Assembly: GCF_001499965.1 (NCBI RefSeq)
Contig: NZ_LQIT01000003.1
Coordinates: forward strand, 62,001 to 126,000
Direction: 5' to 3'
Length of the DNA: 64,000 nucleotides
Source of the DNA: Mycobacterium sp. GA-2829
Lineage (GTDB): Bacteria; Actinomycetota; Actinomycetes; Mycobacteriales; Mycobacteriaceae
Position numbers and translations under genes: made by a program. This document shows, piece by piece, positions 16,183 through 24,760 of the stretch. The notes under the pieces are model-generated. The model was not told where the DNA came from. It saw nothing but the letters and a program-made list of their open reading frames with translations, and did no database searches. Positions within the stretch are counted from its first letter, which is position 1; each line of letters opens with the position of its first letter.

Positions 16183-16602
16183 CTAGCGCGCGCTGCGCGA
16201 CATCGCTGCGATCAGGGACCACACCGAGCACAGCACGGCGGCGACCGCCGCGCCGGCACCGATGTAGAGTCCGTAGGCGGGTTCGACCGGATTCTGCACG
16301 TTGATGCGGTAGTACCACACCGTCATTCCGACGATCAGCAGCGAAACCGCAACGGCCGCAACGGCTGCCGAACGTTCGGACAGCCCTCGCGCGGCCATCG
16401 CGCCCGCAACCACCAGAACCGCGGCCAGTAGCACGATCAACTGTCCGGCGCCGAAGCGAGGCGGCAGCACCAGGCTCCCAGCCGTCCCGCCGATCGCACT
16501 GGCACGCCCGCCCCCGTCGGCGGTGGTGGTCAGCCACGGCAACCACGCACTTACCGCCAGCACGGTCGCGCACAGCGCGACGAGCCATCCGGGACGCAGC
16601 AT
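16183..16602 (-). CDS. Four-TM membrane protein of unknown function
   Basis: 139 aa from ATG 16602 (MLRPGWLVAL). Four hydrophobic segments are visible: about 5-25, 50-70 (LIVLLAAVLVVAGAMAA), 75-95 and 115-135. The loop between TM1 and TM2 contains TTTADGGGRASAIGG, and NVQNPVEPAYGLYIG precedes TM4. This layout resembles the small Trp-associated or hypothetical membrane proteins of mycobacteria, but no specific family is recognised. It is divergent from the cupin gene by about 100 bp. Confidence 0.75.
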   Translation of the reverse strand: MLRPGWLVALCATVLAVSAWLPWLTTTADGGGRASAIGGTAGSLVLPPRFGAGQLIVLLAAVLVVAGAMAARGLSERSAAVAAVAVSLLIVGMTVWYYRINVQNPVEPAYGLYIGAGAAVAAVLCSVWSLIAAMSRSAR

Positions 16603-16699
16603 GCGACGAGCGTAGCGGGTGCGTCGCAATCGACCATCGGGCGCGCGATCTCTAGGCTGAGGTGACCTCGACCAGGCGGCGACCAAGGCGGTGCATGCG

Positions 16700-17146
16700 A
16701 TGAGTGATCTCCCGGCGTGGGCGCAACGGCTGGACCTGTCGCCACATCCGGAGGGCGGCTGGTACCGCGAGACCTGGCGCAGCGATCTGACGGTCACCCA
16801 GGCGGCCCTGCCCCCGGACTACACGGGCCCCCGCAGCGCGGGCACCGCGATCCTGTTCCTGCTCATGCCGGGTCAGCAGTCGGCGTGGCACACCGTCCGC
16901 AGTGCCGAACTCTGGCTGTACCACCGCGGCAGCCCCTTGCTCCTCGAGATGGGACCCGAACACGATTCGGCGACAACACATCTGCTCGGCGGGGACATCG
17001 ACGCCGGGGAACACCCGCAGCTCATCGTGCCGCCTCGGCACTGGCAGCGCGCGCGTCCCCGCGACGACGAGCCCAGCCTGGTCAGCTGCGTGGTGGTGCC
17101 CGGCTTCGACTTCGCCGACTTCGAACTCGGCGCCGTCACCGACTGA
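16700..17146 (+). CDS. Cupin family protein (DUF985)
   Basis: 148 aa. The DUF985 cupin signature is clear: LDLSPHPEGGWYRETWRS at 11-28, SAGTAILFLLMPGQQSAWH in the first cupin strand region, then a SAELWLYHRG segment and VPPRHWQRAR. Such proteins bind metal or a sugar-like ligand; no reaction is established. The ATG at 16700 is preferred over GTG 16691. Its end overlaps the convergent BKACE gene by 11 bp. Confidence 0.88.
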   Translation: MSDLPAWAQRLDLSPHPEGGWYRETWRSDLTVTQAALPPDYTGPRSAGTAILFLLMPGQQSAWHTVRSAELWLYHRGSPLLLEMGPEHDSATTHLLGGDIDAGEHPQLIVPPRHWQRARPRDDEPSLVSCVVVPGFDFADFELGAVTD

Positions 17147-17861
17147 GCAAGTCCAGCGCCGCGGCGACCAGCGCCGCGTTGTCCGGTGCGGTCTCACCGT
17201 CGGGCAGCCGCAGCGTGTCCTCCAGCCCGATCCGCGTCTGCAGATCGCGCCTGCCTGCGTGTTCGAGTAGAGGCCAACAACTTTCGTCGAGGCCGTGCAG
17301 CAGCACCGGCGCCGGTGACCCCGCCGACCGCACGATGTCGAGCAGCGCGTCGGCGGTGGCGACGTCCTCGTCGGCCTGCAGTTCGATCATCACCCGCAGA
17401 CAGTGCGGGGCCACCTCCGAGGCCGCCCACGACTCGGCGGCCTCGGCGTGGAAGATGCCGACCTCGACGCCGAGGCCCTTGCTCAGCAGCAGGCGCGCCA
17501 ACTCGGGGGACCCCGGCTCGTGCCAGTTGAGCGAGGTGAAGTCCGGCAGCACCGACCAGCTGTCGACGGTGCGGTGCCGACGCTGCGCATCCGGCAGCGC
17601 CCAGAATCCCGTCGTCACCCCGAGCGGCAGCCCCGGGACCGCATGCCGGACCGCGGTGACCGCCGCGGCGACGACCTCGGGGTCGAGTGAGTCGGCACCG
17701 TCGGGACCCTTCGGGTGCAGGTGCACCGACTGCGCACCCGCCCGGTGCGCGGCGACGGCGGCCGCGGCCAGCTCGTCGGGCGTGACCGGGAGGGCGGGGT
17801 GCGCGTCGGGGGTGCGGGCACCGTTGATGCACGCCTGGACGTAGACGGGGGAACTCGACAT
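17136..17861 (-). CDS. BKACE family protein (3-keto-5-aminohexanoate cleavage enzyme-like, DUF849)
   Basis: 241 aa from ATG 17861. Recognisable BKACE features are VQACINGAR near residue 10, a zinc-site HLHPKG segment near residue 48, and VEVGIFHAEAAESW in the barrel. The family condenses a beta-keto acid with acetyl-CoA to give acetoacetate and a CoA ester (Kce in lysine fermentation). This protein is shorter than Kce (about 275 aa) and its substrate is unknown. It is transcribed away from the VOC gene's end, and its 3' end overlaps the cupin gene. Confidence 0.82.
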   Translation of the reverse strand: MSSSPVYVQACINGARTPDAHPALPVTPDELAAAAVAAHRAGAQSVHLHPKGPDGADSLDPEVVAAAVTAVRHAVPGLPLGVTTGFWALPDAQRRHRTVDSWSVLPDFTSLNWHEPGSPELARLLLSKGLGVEVGIFHAEAAESWAASEVAPHCLRVMIELQADEDVATADALLDIVRSAGSPAPVLLHGLDESCWPLLEHAGRRDLQTRIGLEDTLRLPDGETAPDNAALVAAALDLLSR

Positions 17862-17881
17862 ACCCCCATCTTGGCCATAAG

Positions 17882-18655
17882 TCAGCCGTCGAGCGACGTG
17901 AGGTTGAAACCCGCACCCGTCGGATCGGCCACGGCGGCCAACCGGCCGTACGGGGTGTCCTCGGCCGGCCGCACCACGCTGCCGCCGTTGTCGAGGATCA
18001 ACTCGACCGTCTTGTCGACGTCGTCGCTGCCGAGGAAGAACGCCCAGTCCGACGGTGCATCCTGGCCGAGATACGGCCTGCCGTCCATCACACCGACTAG
18101 CGCAGCACCATCGAATGTGGCGGTGGCGTAGCGGAATTCGTCGGTGTCGGAGACGGTCTGGCACTGCCAGCCGAAGACCTGCCGGTAGAAGTCGAGCGCG
18201 GCGCCGAAGTCGCGCGTCGTCAACTGGTGGTAGGCGGGTGCGCCGTGTTCACCGGTCACTTCGAAGCCGCTGTGCCCGCCGGGCTGCCACAGTCCGACGA
18301 ACCCGCCGGCGGGGTCGGTGAGCAGGGTCATCCTGCCCTTGGCGGGGACGTCCATCACGCTGCCGCAAGTGGTCGCGCCCGCCGCGGTCGCCGCGGCGAC
18401 GGCGGCGACGATGTCGGCGGTGTGCAGGTAGGTGATCCAGCCATCGGGGCCGTCGTAGTCCGGGTGTTTGGGCATCAACCCGGCGACCGGGTGCCCGTCG
18501 CGCGAGGCGTTGACGTAGCCGCCGTACTCGGGGCCCGGGCTGGTGAAGGTCCACCCGAACACCGCCCCGTAGAACTGCTGGGCACGGTCCATGTCGGAGG
18601 TGGACAGGTCGATCCAGGTGGGGGCGCCCAACGGGGCGGTGGTACGAACGGGCAC
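17882..18655 (-). CDS. Two-domain VOC family protein (glyoxalase-like; TB27.3/Rv0577-like)
   Basis: 257 aa from GTG 18655, chosen because AAGGAGA lies 5 nt upstream. Two VOC repeats: the first has PTWIDLSTSDMDRAQQFYG...VFGWTF; the second has YHQLTTRDFGAALDFYRQVFGW. Each ends with a LTDPAGGFVGLWQ or VADPTGAGFNL strand. The arrangement and length match the mycobacterial hydroxylase-type VOC proteins such as TB27.3. Enzymatic role unknown. Two CACCGGTG palindromes lie just upstream (18682-18689 and 18695-18702). Confidence 0.87.
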   Translation of the reverse strand: MPVRTTAPLGAPTWIDLSTSDMDRAQQFYGAVFGWTFTSPGPEYGGYVNASRDGHPVAGLMPKHPDYDGPDGWITYLHTADIVAAVAAATAAGATTCGSVMDVPAKGRMTLLTDPAGGFVGLWQPGGHSGFEVTGEHGAPAYHQLTTRDFGAALDFYRQVFGWQCQTVSDTDEFRYATATFDGAALVGVMDGRPYLGQDAPSDWAFFLGSDDVDKTVELILDNGGSVVRPAEDTPYGRLAAVADPTGAGFNLTSLDG

Positions 18656-18712
18656 GTGAGTCTCCTTGTCGGTGATGCGGTCACCGGTGTCGACCACCGG
18701 TGCGCGCGAAAC

Positions 18713-19408
18713 TCATCGCAGGGGACGTTTGATCAGGTCGAAATAGCCGCGGATGTGCGCATCGACGAGGTCGCCCGCCTTGGCGCCGTGCCCGCGGCGC
18801 ACCGCCGACAGGATCGCACGGTGTTCGCACCGCAGCGTCGCCGCGACGTCCGACCAGTCGGTGAGCAGCGGCACCCCGGCGACGACGTAGCCGTGGATGG
18901 AGTCGCGCAGGGCCGCCATCATCGCCGCCACCACGACATTGCCCGCCAGCCCGGCCATGGCCACGTGGAACGCCGAATCAAGGCGCAGGAATTCGTCGGG
19001 GGTCAGCGCCGGATCGTCCATCGCGTCGAGGGTGGCCTCGAGCGCGGTGAGGTCCGGGCGCGGATCACGGTCGGCGGCCTCGCGTAACGCCCAGCTCTCC
19101 AGCAGGATTCGGGTGTCGACGAGGTCGGCGATCGGCAGGTGGCGGGTCGCCATGTGCAACCGCAGCGCCGACCCCATGGAACTGCCCGGATCGGCGACGA
19201 CGATCGCGCCGGCCTCGGGACCGGAACCCACCGCGGTGCGCACCACCCCCATCGCCTCCAGCACGCGGATCGCCTCCCGCACCGAGGAACGGCTCACCGA
19301 CAGTTCCTCGGCCAGCGCGCGCTCGCCCGGCAGCCGGTCACCGACCGCCAGCGCGCCGTCGGCGAGGTCACGCTCGATCCGCTCGAGCACCAGTTCGTGG
19401 GCGCGCAT
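18713..19408 (-). CDS. FadR-subfamily GntR regulator of the lut operon (LutR/LldR-like)
   Basis: 231 aa. A winged-helix GntR domain covers residues 1-70 (LVLERIERDLADGALAVGD; SRSSVREAIRVLEAMGVV). The C-terminal FCD domain has the metal-site pattern DTRILLESWALR, FHVAMAGLAGN and EHRAILSAVRRG. It is divergent from lutABC across a control region with two TGTGGTC-n-GACCACA operators, so it most likely represses lut and itself, with lactate or a related acid as inducer. ATG 19408 lies 6 nt after TATCCT on the minus strand, so it may be leaderless. Confidence 0.88.
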   Translation of the reverse strand: MRAHELVLERIERDLADGALAVGDRLPGERALAEELSVSRSSVREAIRVLEAMGVVRTAVGSGPEAGAIVVADPGSSMGSALRLHMATRHLPIADLVDTRILLESWALREAADRDPRPDLTALEATLDAMDDPALTPDEFLRLDSAFHVAMAGLAGNVVVAAMMAALRDSIHGYVVAGVPLLTDWSDVAATLRCEHRAILSAVRRGHGAKAGDLVDAHIRGYFDLIKRPLR

Positions 19409-19434
19409 GCGATGAGGATAACCATCCGCACTGG

Positions 19435-19473
19435 TGTGGTCGGACCACATTGTCGTACTGTGGTCAGACCACA
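19435..19473. promoter_or_regulatory. Tandem operators for the FadR-type regulator
   Basis: Two perfect 15-nt palindromes, TGTGGTCGGACCACA (19435-19449) and TGTGGTCAGACCACA (19459-19473), have centres 24 bp apart. They fit the FadR/LldR type TGGTC-n-GACCA. The second covers part of TACTGT (19456-19461), a possible -10 for lutA. The start of lutA is 21 nt downstream and that of the regulator 27 nt away on the other strand. Confidence 0.88.
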
Positions 19474-19493
19474 CCGACCAGCCCCGGAGTGTC

Positions 19494-20249
19494 ATGCGTA
19501 TCGCCCTGTTCGCGACCTGTCTCGCCGACGCCATGTTCCCGCAGGCCGCCATCGCCACCGTCCGCCTGCTCGAGCGGCTCGGCCATGACGTCGTCTTTCC
19601 GGACAAACAGACCTGCTGCGGTCAGATGCACGTCAACACCGGCTATCTCGACGAGGCGACGGCGCTGGTGCGCCACCACGTCGAGGTGTTCGAGGAGGCC
19701 GGCTGCGAGGCCGCCGTCGCGCCGTCGGGGTCGTGTGTGGGTTCGGTCCGCCACCAGCACGCGATGGTGGCCCGCCGCGCCGGCGACGAGCGGTTGGCCG
19801 CGCGGGCCGAGGCGATCGCCGCGCGCACCTACGAACTCTCCGAATTCCTCGTCGACGTGCTGGGCGTCCGCGACGTCGGCGCCTACTACCCGCACCGGGT
19901 CACCTACCACCCGACCTGCCACTCGCTGCGGATGCTGCGGGTGGGCGACAAACCGCTGGAACTGCTGCGCCACGTGCGCGGGCTGACTCTGATCGAACTC
20001 GACGACGCCGAATCCTGTTGCGGATTCGGCGGGACGTTCGCGGTGAAGAACGCCGACACCTCCACGGCCATGCTCGCCGACAAGATGGCCCACGTCATCG
20101 ACTCCGGCGCGGAGATCTGCAGCGCCGGGGACTCCTCGTGCCTGATGCACATCGGGGGCGGGTTGAGCCGGATCCGGTCCGGGGTGCGCACCGTGCACCT
20201 CGCCGAGATCCTCGCCGCCACCGACGACGCGGTGGCGGGTGCCCGATGA
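19494..20249 (+). CDS. lutA: Lactate utilisation protein A (Fe-S oxidoreductase, CCG domains)
   Basis: 251 aa. Two cysteine-rich CCG modules are visible: CLAD...QTCCGQM in the first half and PTCHS...ESCCGFGG in the second, as in LutA/YkgE and GlpC/HdrB-type proteins. With LutB and LutC it oxidises L-lactate to pyruvate in the cytoplasm, passing electrons through Fe-S clusters. The ATG at 19494 follows CCCCGGAGT. The stop overlaps the lutB start (ATGA). Confidence 0.92.
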   Translation: MRIALFATCLADAMFPQAAIATVRLLERLGHDVVFPDKQTCCGQMHVNTGYLDEATALVRHHVEVFEEAGCEAAVAPSGSCVGSVRHQHAMVARRAGDERLAARAEAIAARTYELSEFLVDVLGVRDVGAYYPHRVTYHPTCHSLRMLRVGDKPLELLRHVRGLTLIELDDAESCCGFGGTFAVKNADTSTAMLADKMAHVIDSGAEICSAGDSSCLMHIGGGLSRIRSGVRTVHLAEILAATDDAVAGAR

Positions 20250-21700
20250 GCACGTTCCTCGGCACCCCCGGAACCGGCAACCTGCGCGGGGACGAGCCAT
20301 TCCCGCGGGCCGCCCGGAAAGCGTTGCGCGACACCCAGATGCGCCGAAACGTCGGTCACGCGACGCGGACCATCCGCACCAAACGCCTCAACGCGGTCGC
20401 CGAATGCGCCGACTGGGAGGAGCTGCGGGCGGCGGGCAGCGCGCTCAAACAGGACGTGATGGCGCGGCTACCCGAACTGCTCACCGAACTCGAACGCAAC
20501 GTCACCGCCCGCGGCGGCGTGGTGCACTGGGCGCGGGACGCCGACGAGGCCAACCGCATCGTCGGTGAGCTGACCCGCGCCGCGGGCGCCGACGAGGTGG
20601 TCAAGGTCAAATCGATGGCCACCCAGGAGATCGGCCTCAACGAGTACCTCGAATCGATCGGCATCGCCGCGGTGGAGACCGACCTCGCGGAGCTGATCGT
20701 CCAACTCGGACACGACAAGCCGAGCCACATCCTGGTCCCGGCCATCCACCGCAACCGCGCGGAGATCCGCGAGATCTTCGAACGCGAGATGCCCGGTGCG
20801 ACGGATCTGACCGACGAACCGCGCGTGCTGGCCATGGCGGCGCGGGCGCACCTGCGGCGCAAGTTCCTGTCGGCGAAGGTCGCGGTCAGCGGCGCGAATT
20901 TCGGTGTGGCCGAGACGGGTACGCTCGCCGTCGTCGAATCCGAGGGCAACGGCCGGATGTGCCTGACGCTGCCGCAGACCCTGATCACCGTGATGGGGAT
21001 CGAGAAGGTGGTGCCGCGGTTCACCGACCTCGAGGTGTTCATGCAGTTGCTGCCGCGATCCTCGACCGCTGAGCGGATGAACCCCTACACCTCGATGTGG
21101 ACCGGGGTGCACGAGGGCGACGGCCCGCAGGAATTCCACCTGGTGCTGCTCGACAACGGCCGCACGGGTGTGCTCGCCGACGAGGTGGGACGCGCTGCGC
21201 TGCACTGCATCCGGTGCAGCGCCTGCCTCAACGTGTGCCCGGTGTACGAGCGCACCGGCGGGCACGCCTACGGTTCGGTCTATCCGGGGCCGATCGGGGC
21301 GATCCTGTCCCCGCAGCTCACCGGGACCGCGGGCCACGTCGACCCGAATTCCTCACTGCCGTACGCCTCGTCGCTGTGCGGGGCGTGTTTCGACGCCTGC
21401 CCGGTGCGCATCGACATCCCGTCGATACTCGTGCACCTGCGGGCGAAGACGGTAGACCAAGAGCGCGGCGGGATCCCCGGCGGCCAGGATCTGGCGATGA
21501 AGGCCGCCTCGTGGGCGATGGCCTCGCCGCGGCGGTTCGGGCTGGCGGAGAAGGCGTTGGCCGCGGGTCGGTTGGTCGCCAACGCCGATCACCGCATCAC
21601 GAACCTGCCGTGGCCGGGGTCGAATTGGACGGCCAGCCGGGACATGCCCGCACCGCCGGCCGAGACGTTCCGGCAGTGGTGGAGCCGGACCCATGGCTGA
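20246..21700 (+). CDS. lutB: Lactate utilisation protein B (Fe-S and LUD domain)
   Basis: 484 aa. The N-terminal LUD domain spans about 70-300 and includes SGANFGVAETGTL. A C-terminal ferredoxin-like region has two 4Fe-4S motifs, CIRCSACLNVCPVYE and a second CGACFDACPVRID. Length and order match LutB/YkgF. It is the central electron-transfer subunit of the lactate-oxidising complex. The start overlaps lutA by 4 nt and the end overlaps lutC by 8 nt, so all three are tightly coupled. Confidence 0.93.
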   Translation: MSTFLGTPGTGNLRGDEPFPRAARKALRDTQMRRNVGHATRTIRTKRLNAVAECADWEELRAAGSALKQDVMARLPELLTELERNVTARGGVVHWARDADEANRIVGELTRAAGADEVVKVKSMATQEIGLNEYLESIGIAAVETDLAELIVQLGHDKPSHILVPAIHRNRAEIREIFEREMPGATDLTDEPRVLAMAARAHLRRKFLSAKVAVSGANFGVAETGTLAVVESEGNGRMCLTLPQTLITVMGIEKVVPRFTDLEVFMQLLPRSSTAERMNPYTSMWTGVHEGDGPQEFHLVLLDNGRTGVLADEVGRAALHCIRCSACLNVCPVYERTGGHAYGSVYPGPIGAILSPQLTGTAGHVDPNSSLPYASSLCGACFDACPVRIDIPSILVHLRAKTVDQERGGIPGGQDLAMKAASWAMASPRRFGLAEKALAAGRLVANADHRITNLPWPGSNWTASRDMPAPPAETFRQWWSRTHG

Positions 21701-22304
21701 CGCCAGAGATGTTGTGCTGGGCCGCATCCGGGGCGCACTGGCCGGTGCACCGCCAGCGCCGGTGACCGTTCCGCGCGACTACGACCACGCACCGCTGCGG
21801 GGACCGGGCGATGTCGAACGGTTCGCCGAGACGGTCGGCGAGTACCGGGCGCGGGTGCGCCGGGTCATGGGCGCGGTGGCGCCCGCCGTCGCGTCGCTGG
21901 TCCCGCGGGAGGGCCGGGTGGCGGTACCCGCCGACGTACCCGCCGAATGGGTCGACGGCCTCGACGTGCTCCGCGACGCACCGCCACTGTCCAACGCCGA
22001 CCTCGACGAGGCCGACGCCGTGGTGACCGGGTGCGCGGTGGGGATCGCCGCGACAGGCACGATCGTGCTCGACGCCGGGTTCGCCCAGGGCAGACGCGCA
22101 CTGACGTTGATCCCCGACCATCACATCTGCGTGGTGTTCACCCGCCAGATCGTCGACACCGTGCCGCAGGCGTTCGCGGCGCTCGACCCGGCGCGGCCGT
22201 TGACGTTCATCTCCGGGCCGAGTGCGACCAGCGACATCGAACTGAACCGGGTCGAAGGGGTGCACGGTCCGCGCACCCTCGACGTACTGCTCGTCGACGG
22301 TTAG
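21693..22304 (+). CDS. lutC: Lactate utilisation protein C (LUD domain)
   Basis: 203 aa. A single LUD domain with AVVTGCAVGIAATGTIVLDAG, the hallmark segment, and LIPDHHICVVF plus a FISGPSATSDIELNRVEGVHG end that is highly typical of LutC/YkgG. Third gene of lutABC. It ends 4 bp inside the convergent lacI-type gene, leaving no room for a conventional terminator. Confidence 0.93.
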   Translation: MADARDVVLGRIRGALAGAPPAPVTVPRDYDHAPLRGPGDVERFAETVGEYRARVRRVMGAVAPAVASLVPREGRVAVPADVPAEWVDGLDVLRDAPPLSNADLDEADAVVTGCAVGIAATGTIVLDAGFAQGRRALTLIPDHHICVVFTRQIVDTVPQAFAALDPARPLTFISGPSATSDIELNRVEGVHGPRTLDVLLVDG

Positions 22305-23296
22305 GCCGAGTCGCGAGTCACGAGTTCGGGCTGGAACACGATGTGTTCGGGTTCGTGCGCACTGCCCTCGTCGGCGGCGGCCAGGAGCAGATCGACCGCC
22401 GACGTCCCGATCCCGCGGGTGGGCTGACGGACCGAGGTCAACGGCACCACGGCCGACCGCGCGAAATCGATGTCGTCGTAACCGACCAGCGCGATGTCGT
22501 CGGGCACACGGATGTCGCCCATCAGCGCCAGCGCCTGCAACACCCCGATCGCGAGCAGATCGTTGGCGCAGAACACCGCGTCCGGCCTGCGCCCCGGCGG
22601 CCGTTCCCGCAACCGCTCCCCCACCGCGCGGCCCTCGAGCACCGTCAGCGCCGGGGCCTCGATGACCTCGATGGTGGCGCCGGGGACGTCGGCGACCGCC
22701 TCACGGGCACCGCGCAACCGGTCGCGCACCTGGCGCAGCTCGCGCGGACCGCTCACGAACGCGATTCGGCGACGGCCGATTCCGCACAGATGGTCGACGG
22801 CCAGCCGGCCGCCCGCCACGTCGTCGACGGCCACCGAGTCGAACGGGGTGCCGCTCCCGTCGCGGTCGACCAGCACCACCGGGGTGCCGCGCCGCCGCGA
22901 GGCGCGCAACCGGTCGAGGTCGTCGCCGATCGGGGACACCAGCAGGCCGAATACCCGTTGCTCGTCGAAGGCATCCAGGTAGGCCCGCTCGCGGCGGGGA
23001 TCGTCGTCGGAGGTGCCGAGCAGCAGGGTCAGATTGTGTTCGGCGGCGCGATGTTCGGCGGCGCGCGCGATGTCGGTGAAGAACGGGTTGCCGACGTCGA
23101 GCACCACCAACCCCACGCTGCGGGACCGGCCGGCCTTGAGTTGACGTGCGGCGTCGTTGCGGACGAAGCCGAGTTCCTCGATCGCCGCGTGCACACGCGC
23201 GACGGTGCCGGGGGCCACCTTGTCAGGGGAATTCAACACATTGGACACCGTGCCGACGGAGACAGCCGCCGCAGCGGCCACCTCCCGCATGCTCAC
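22301..23296 (-). CDS. LacI-family regulator of the rhamnose operon
   Basis: About 331 aa. N-terminal LacI helix-turn-helix (MREVAAAAAVSVGTVSNVLN, with hinge AARQLKAGRS near 55). A periplasmic-binding-protein-like sensor domain follows (VGLVVLDVGNPFFTDIA; CANDLLAIGVLQAL; VGYDDIDFA). It is the last gene of the rha operon and overlaps the rhaB stop with a GTGA junction (GTG at 23296; ATG 23290 is an alternative). The palindrome at 29616-29629 in front of rhaM is the likely operator, giving negative feedback on the whole operon; the effector would be rhamnose or a pathway intermediate. Confidence 0.88.
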   Translation of the reverse strand: MSMREVAAAAAVSVGTVSNVLNSPDKVAPGTVARVHAAIEELGFVRNDAARQLKAGRSRSVGLVVLDVGNPFFTDIARAAEHRAAEHNLTLLLGTSDDDPRRERAYLDAFDEQRVFGLLVSPIGDDLDRLRASRRRGTPVVLVDRDGSGTPFDSVAVDDVAGGRLAVDHLCGIGRRRIAFVSGPRELRQVRDRLRGAREAVADVPGATIEVIEAPALTVLEGRAVGERLRERPPGRRPDAVFCANDLLAIGVLQALALMGDIRVPDDIALVGYDDIDFARSAVVPLTSVRQPTRGIGTSAVDLLLAAADEGSAHEPEHIVFQPELVTRDSA

Positions 23297-24732
23297 CACG
23301 ACACCATTGCACCAGACGGGACGTAGCGCACGGCAGGGAACCGGGTTGCGACAAGGCCACGAAGTGCTTCGAGGTCACCGTCGACCAGTCCGGTGGCGCG
23401 CGCGGTGAGCAGCACGTTGCCCAGGGCGGTGGCCTCCACCGGCCCGGCGAGCAGCGGTCTACCGAGCCGATCGGCGGTCAGCTGACACAGCAGCGTGTTC
23501 CGGCAGCCGCCCCCGACCATGTGCACGGCCGCGACATCGACCCCAGAGAGCCTGGCGGCCGTGTCGACCGCGACAACGAACGCGGCGGCGAGACTCTCGA
23601 CGATCGCGCGGACCATCGCGGCCGGGCCGTCGGGTTCGGGCAGGCCGCGTTCGCGGTACCACGAGGTGATGCGGGCGGGCATGTCGCCCGGCGGCAGGAA
23701 CCGTGGGTCGTCGGTGTCGAAAACCTCGGCCGGCGCGGGGGCGGCGGCGGCCTGCTCGAGCAGGACCGCCAGATCGGCGGGGACGCCGTCGCGTTCGTAC
23801 TGGCGCACGGTCTCGGACAGCAGCCATGTCCCCATCACGTTGCGCAGGAACCGCACCCGGCCCTCGACGCCGATCTCGTTGGTGAAGTTGGCGCTGCGGC
23901 TCTCCTCGGTGACCACCGGCTCGGGCAGCTCCACGCCGACCAGACCCCAGGTGCCGCACGAGATGTAGGCGGACCGGTCGGGTTGCATCGGGACCGCGGC
24001 GACCGCCGAGGCGGTGTCGTGCGAGCCGACCGCCACCACCCGGACACCTCGGTCGAGGCTCAACGCTTCCGCGACCGAGGGCTGTACCGGACCGAGTACG
24101 GTGCCCGGTTCGACCAACTCGCGGAACAGGCTGGGCCGCAGACCCATCCGTTGCATCACGGTGGTGTCCCAGGCACCGTCGAGGCTGAGCAGCGCGGTGG
24201 TGGAGGCGTTCGTCCGCTCCGCGGCGGCGCGGCCGGTCAGCCAGTAGTTGATCAGGTCGGGGATCAGCAGCACGGTGTCGGCGGAGTCGAGCAGCCCGTC
24301 GACGCGTTCCACGGCCAGCTGGTAGACGGTGTTGAACGGCAGGAACTGGATTCCGTGGCGCCGGTACAACTCGTCGGGGCTGACGACGGCGTGCACGAGG
24401 TCGACGCCGGTGGCGGTGCGGTCGTCGCGGTAGTGGTGCGGGGTGCCGAGCAGTCGGCCGTCGCGCAGCAACCCGTAGTCCACCGCCCACGAGTCGACGC
24501 CGATGCCCGCCAGGTCGTCGGCCGCCTTCGCGGCTGCGGTCAGCCCCCGGCACACCTGGTCGTAGAGCCCGGTGATGTTCCAGTGCAACGCGTTCCGTCG
24601 GCCGTTCCACACCCGAACCGGATCGTTCGGGAAGCGCGCGACCGCCGCCATGTCGAGGTGGCCCGGGCCGATGTCGGCGAGCATGACCCGGCCGCTGGTG
24701 GCGCCGAGGTCGACCGCGGCGACCTGACTCAT
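23293..24732 (-). CDS. rhaB: Rhamnulokinase (FGGY family)
   Basis: 479 aa, FGGY carbohydrate-kinase fold. AAVDLGATSGRVML at residues 4-17 is the phosphate-1 motif of rhamnulokinases, GVDSWAVDYGLL is the sugar-binding segment, and VGGGCRNTLLCQLTADRLGR near the C-terminus is the adenosine motif. It phosphorylates L-rhamnulose to rhamnulose-1-phosphate in the cytoplasm. It lies between the aldolase-dehydrogenase gene (28-nt gap) and the regulator in a single operon. Confidence 0.92.
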   Translation of the reverse strand: MSQVAAVDLGATSGRVMLADIGPGHLDMAAVARFPNDPVRVWNGRRNALHWNITGLYDQVCRGLTAAAKAADDLAGIGVDSWAVDYGLLRDGRLLGTPHHYRDDRTATGVDLVHAVVSPDELYRRHGIQFLPFNTVYQLAVERVDGLLDSADTVLLIPDLINYWLTGRAAAERTNASTTALLSLDGAWDTTVMQRMGLRPSLFRELVEPGTVLGPVQPSVAEALSLDRGVRVVAVGSHDTASAVAAVPMQPDRSAYISCGTWGLVGVELPEPVVTEESRSANFTNEIGVEGRVRFLRNVMGTWLLSETVRQYERDGVPADLAVLLEQAAAAPAPAEVFDTDDPRFLPPGDMPARITSWYRERGLPEPDGPAAMVRAIVESLAAAFVVAVDTAARLSGVDVAAVHMVGGGCRNTLLCQLTADRLGRPLLAGPVEATALGNVLLTARATGLVDGDLEALRGLVATRFPAVRYVPSGAMVSW

Positions 24733-24760
24733 CGGTATCCTCGGCTCTTCGCGCAAGCGC

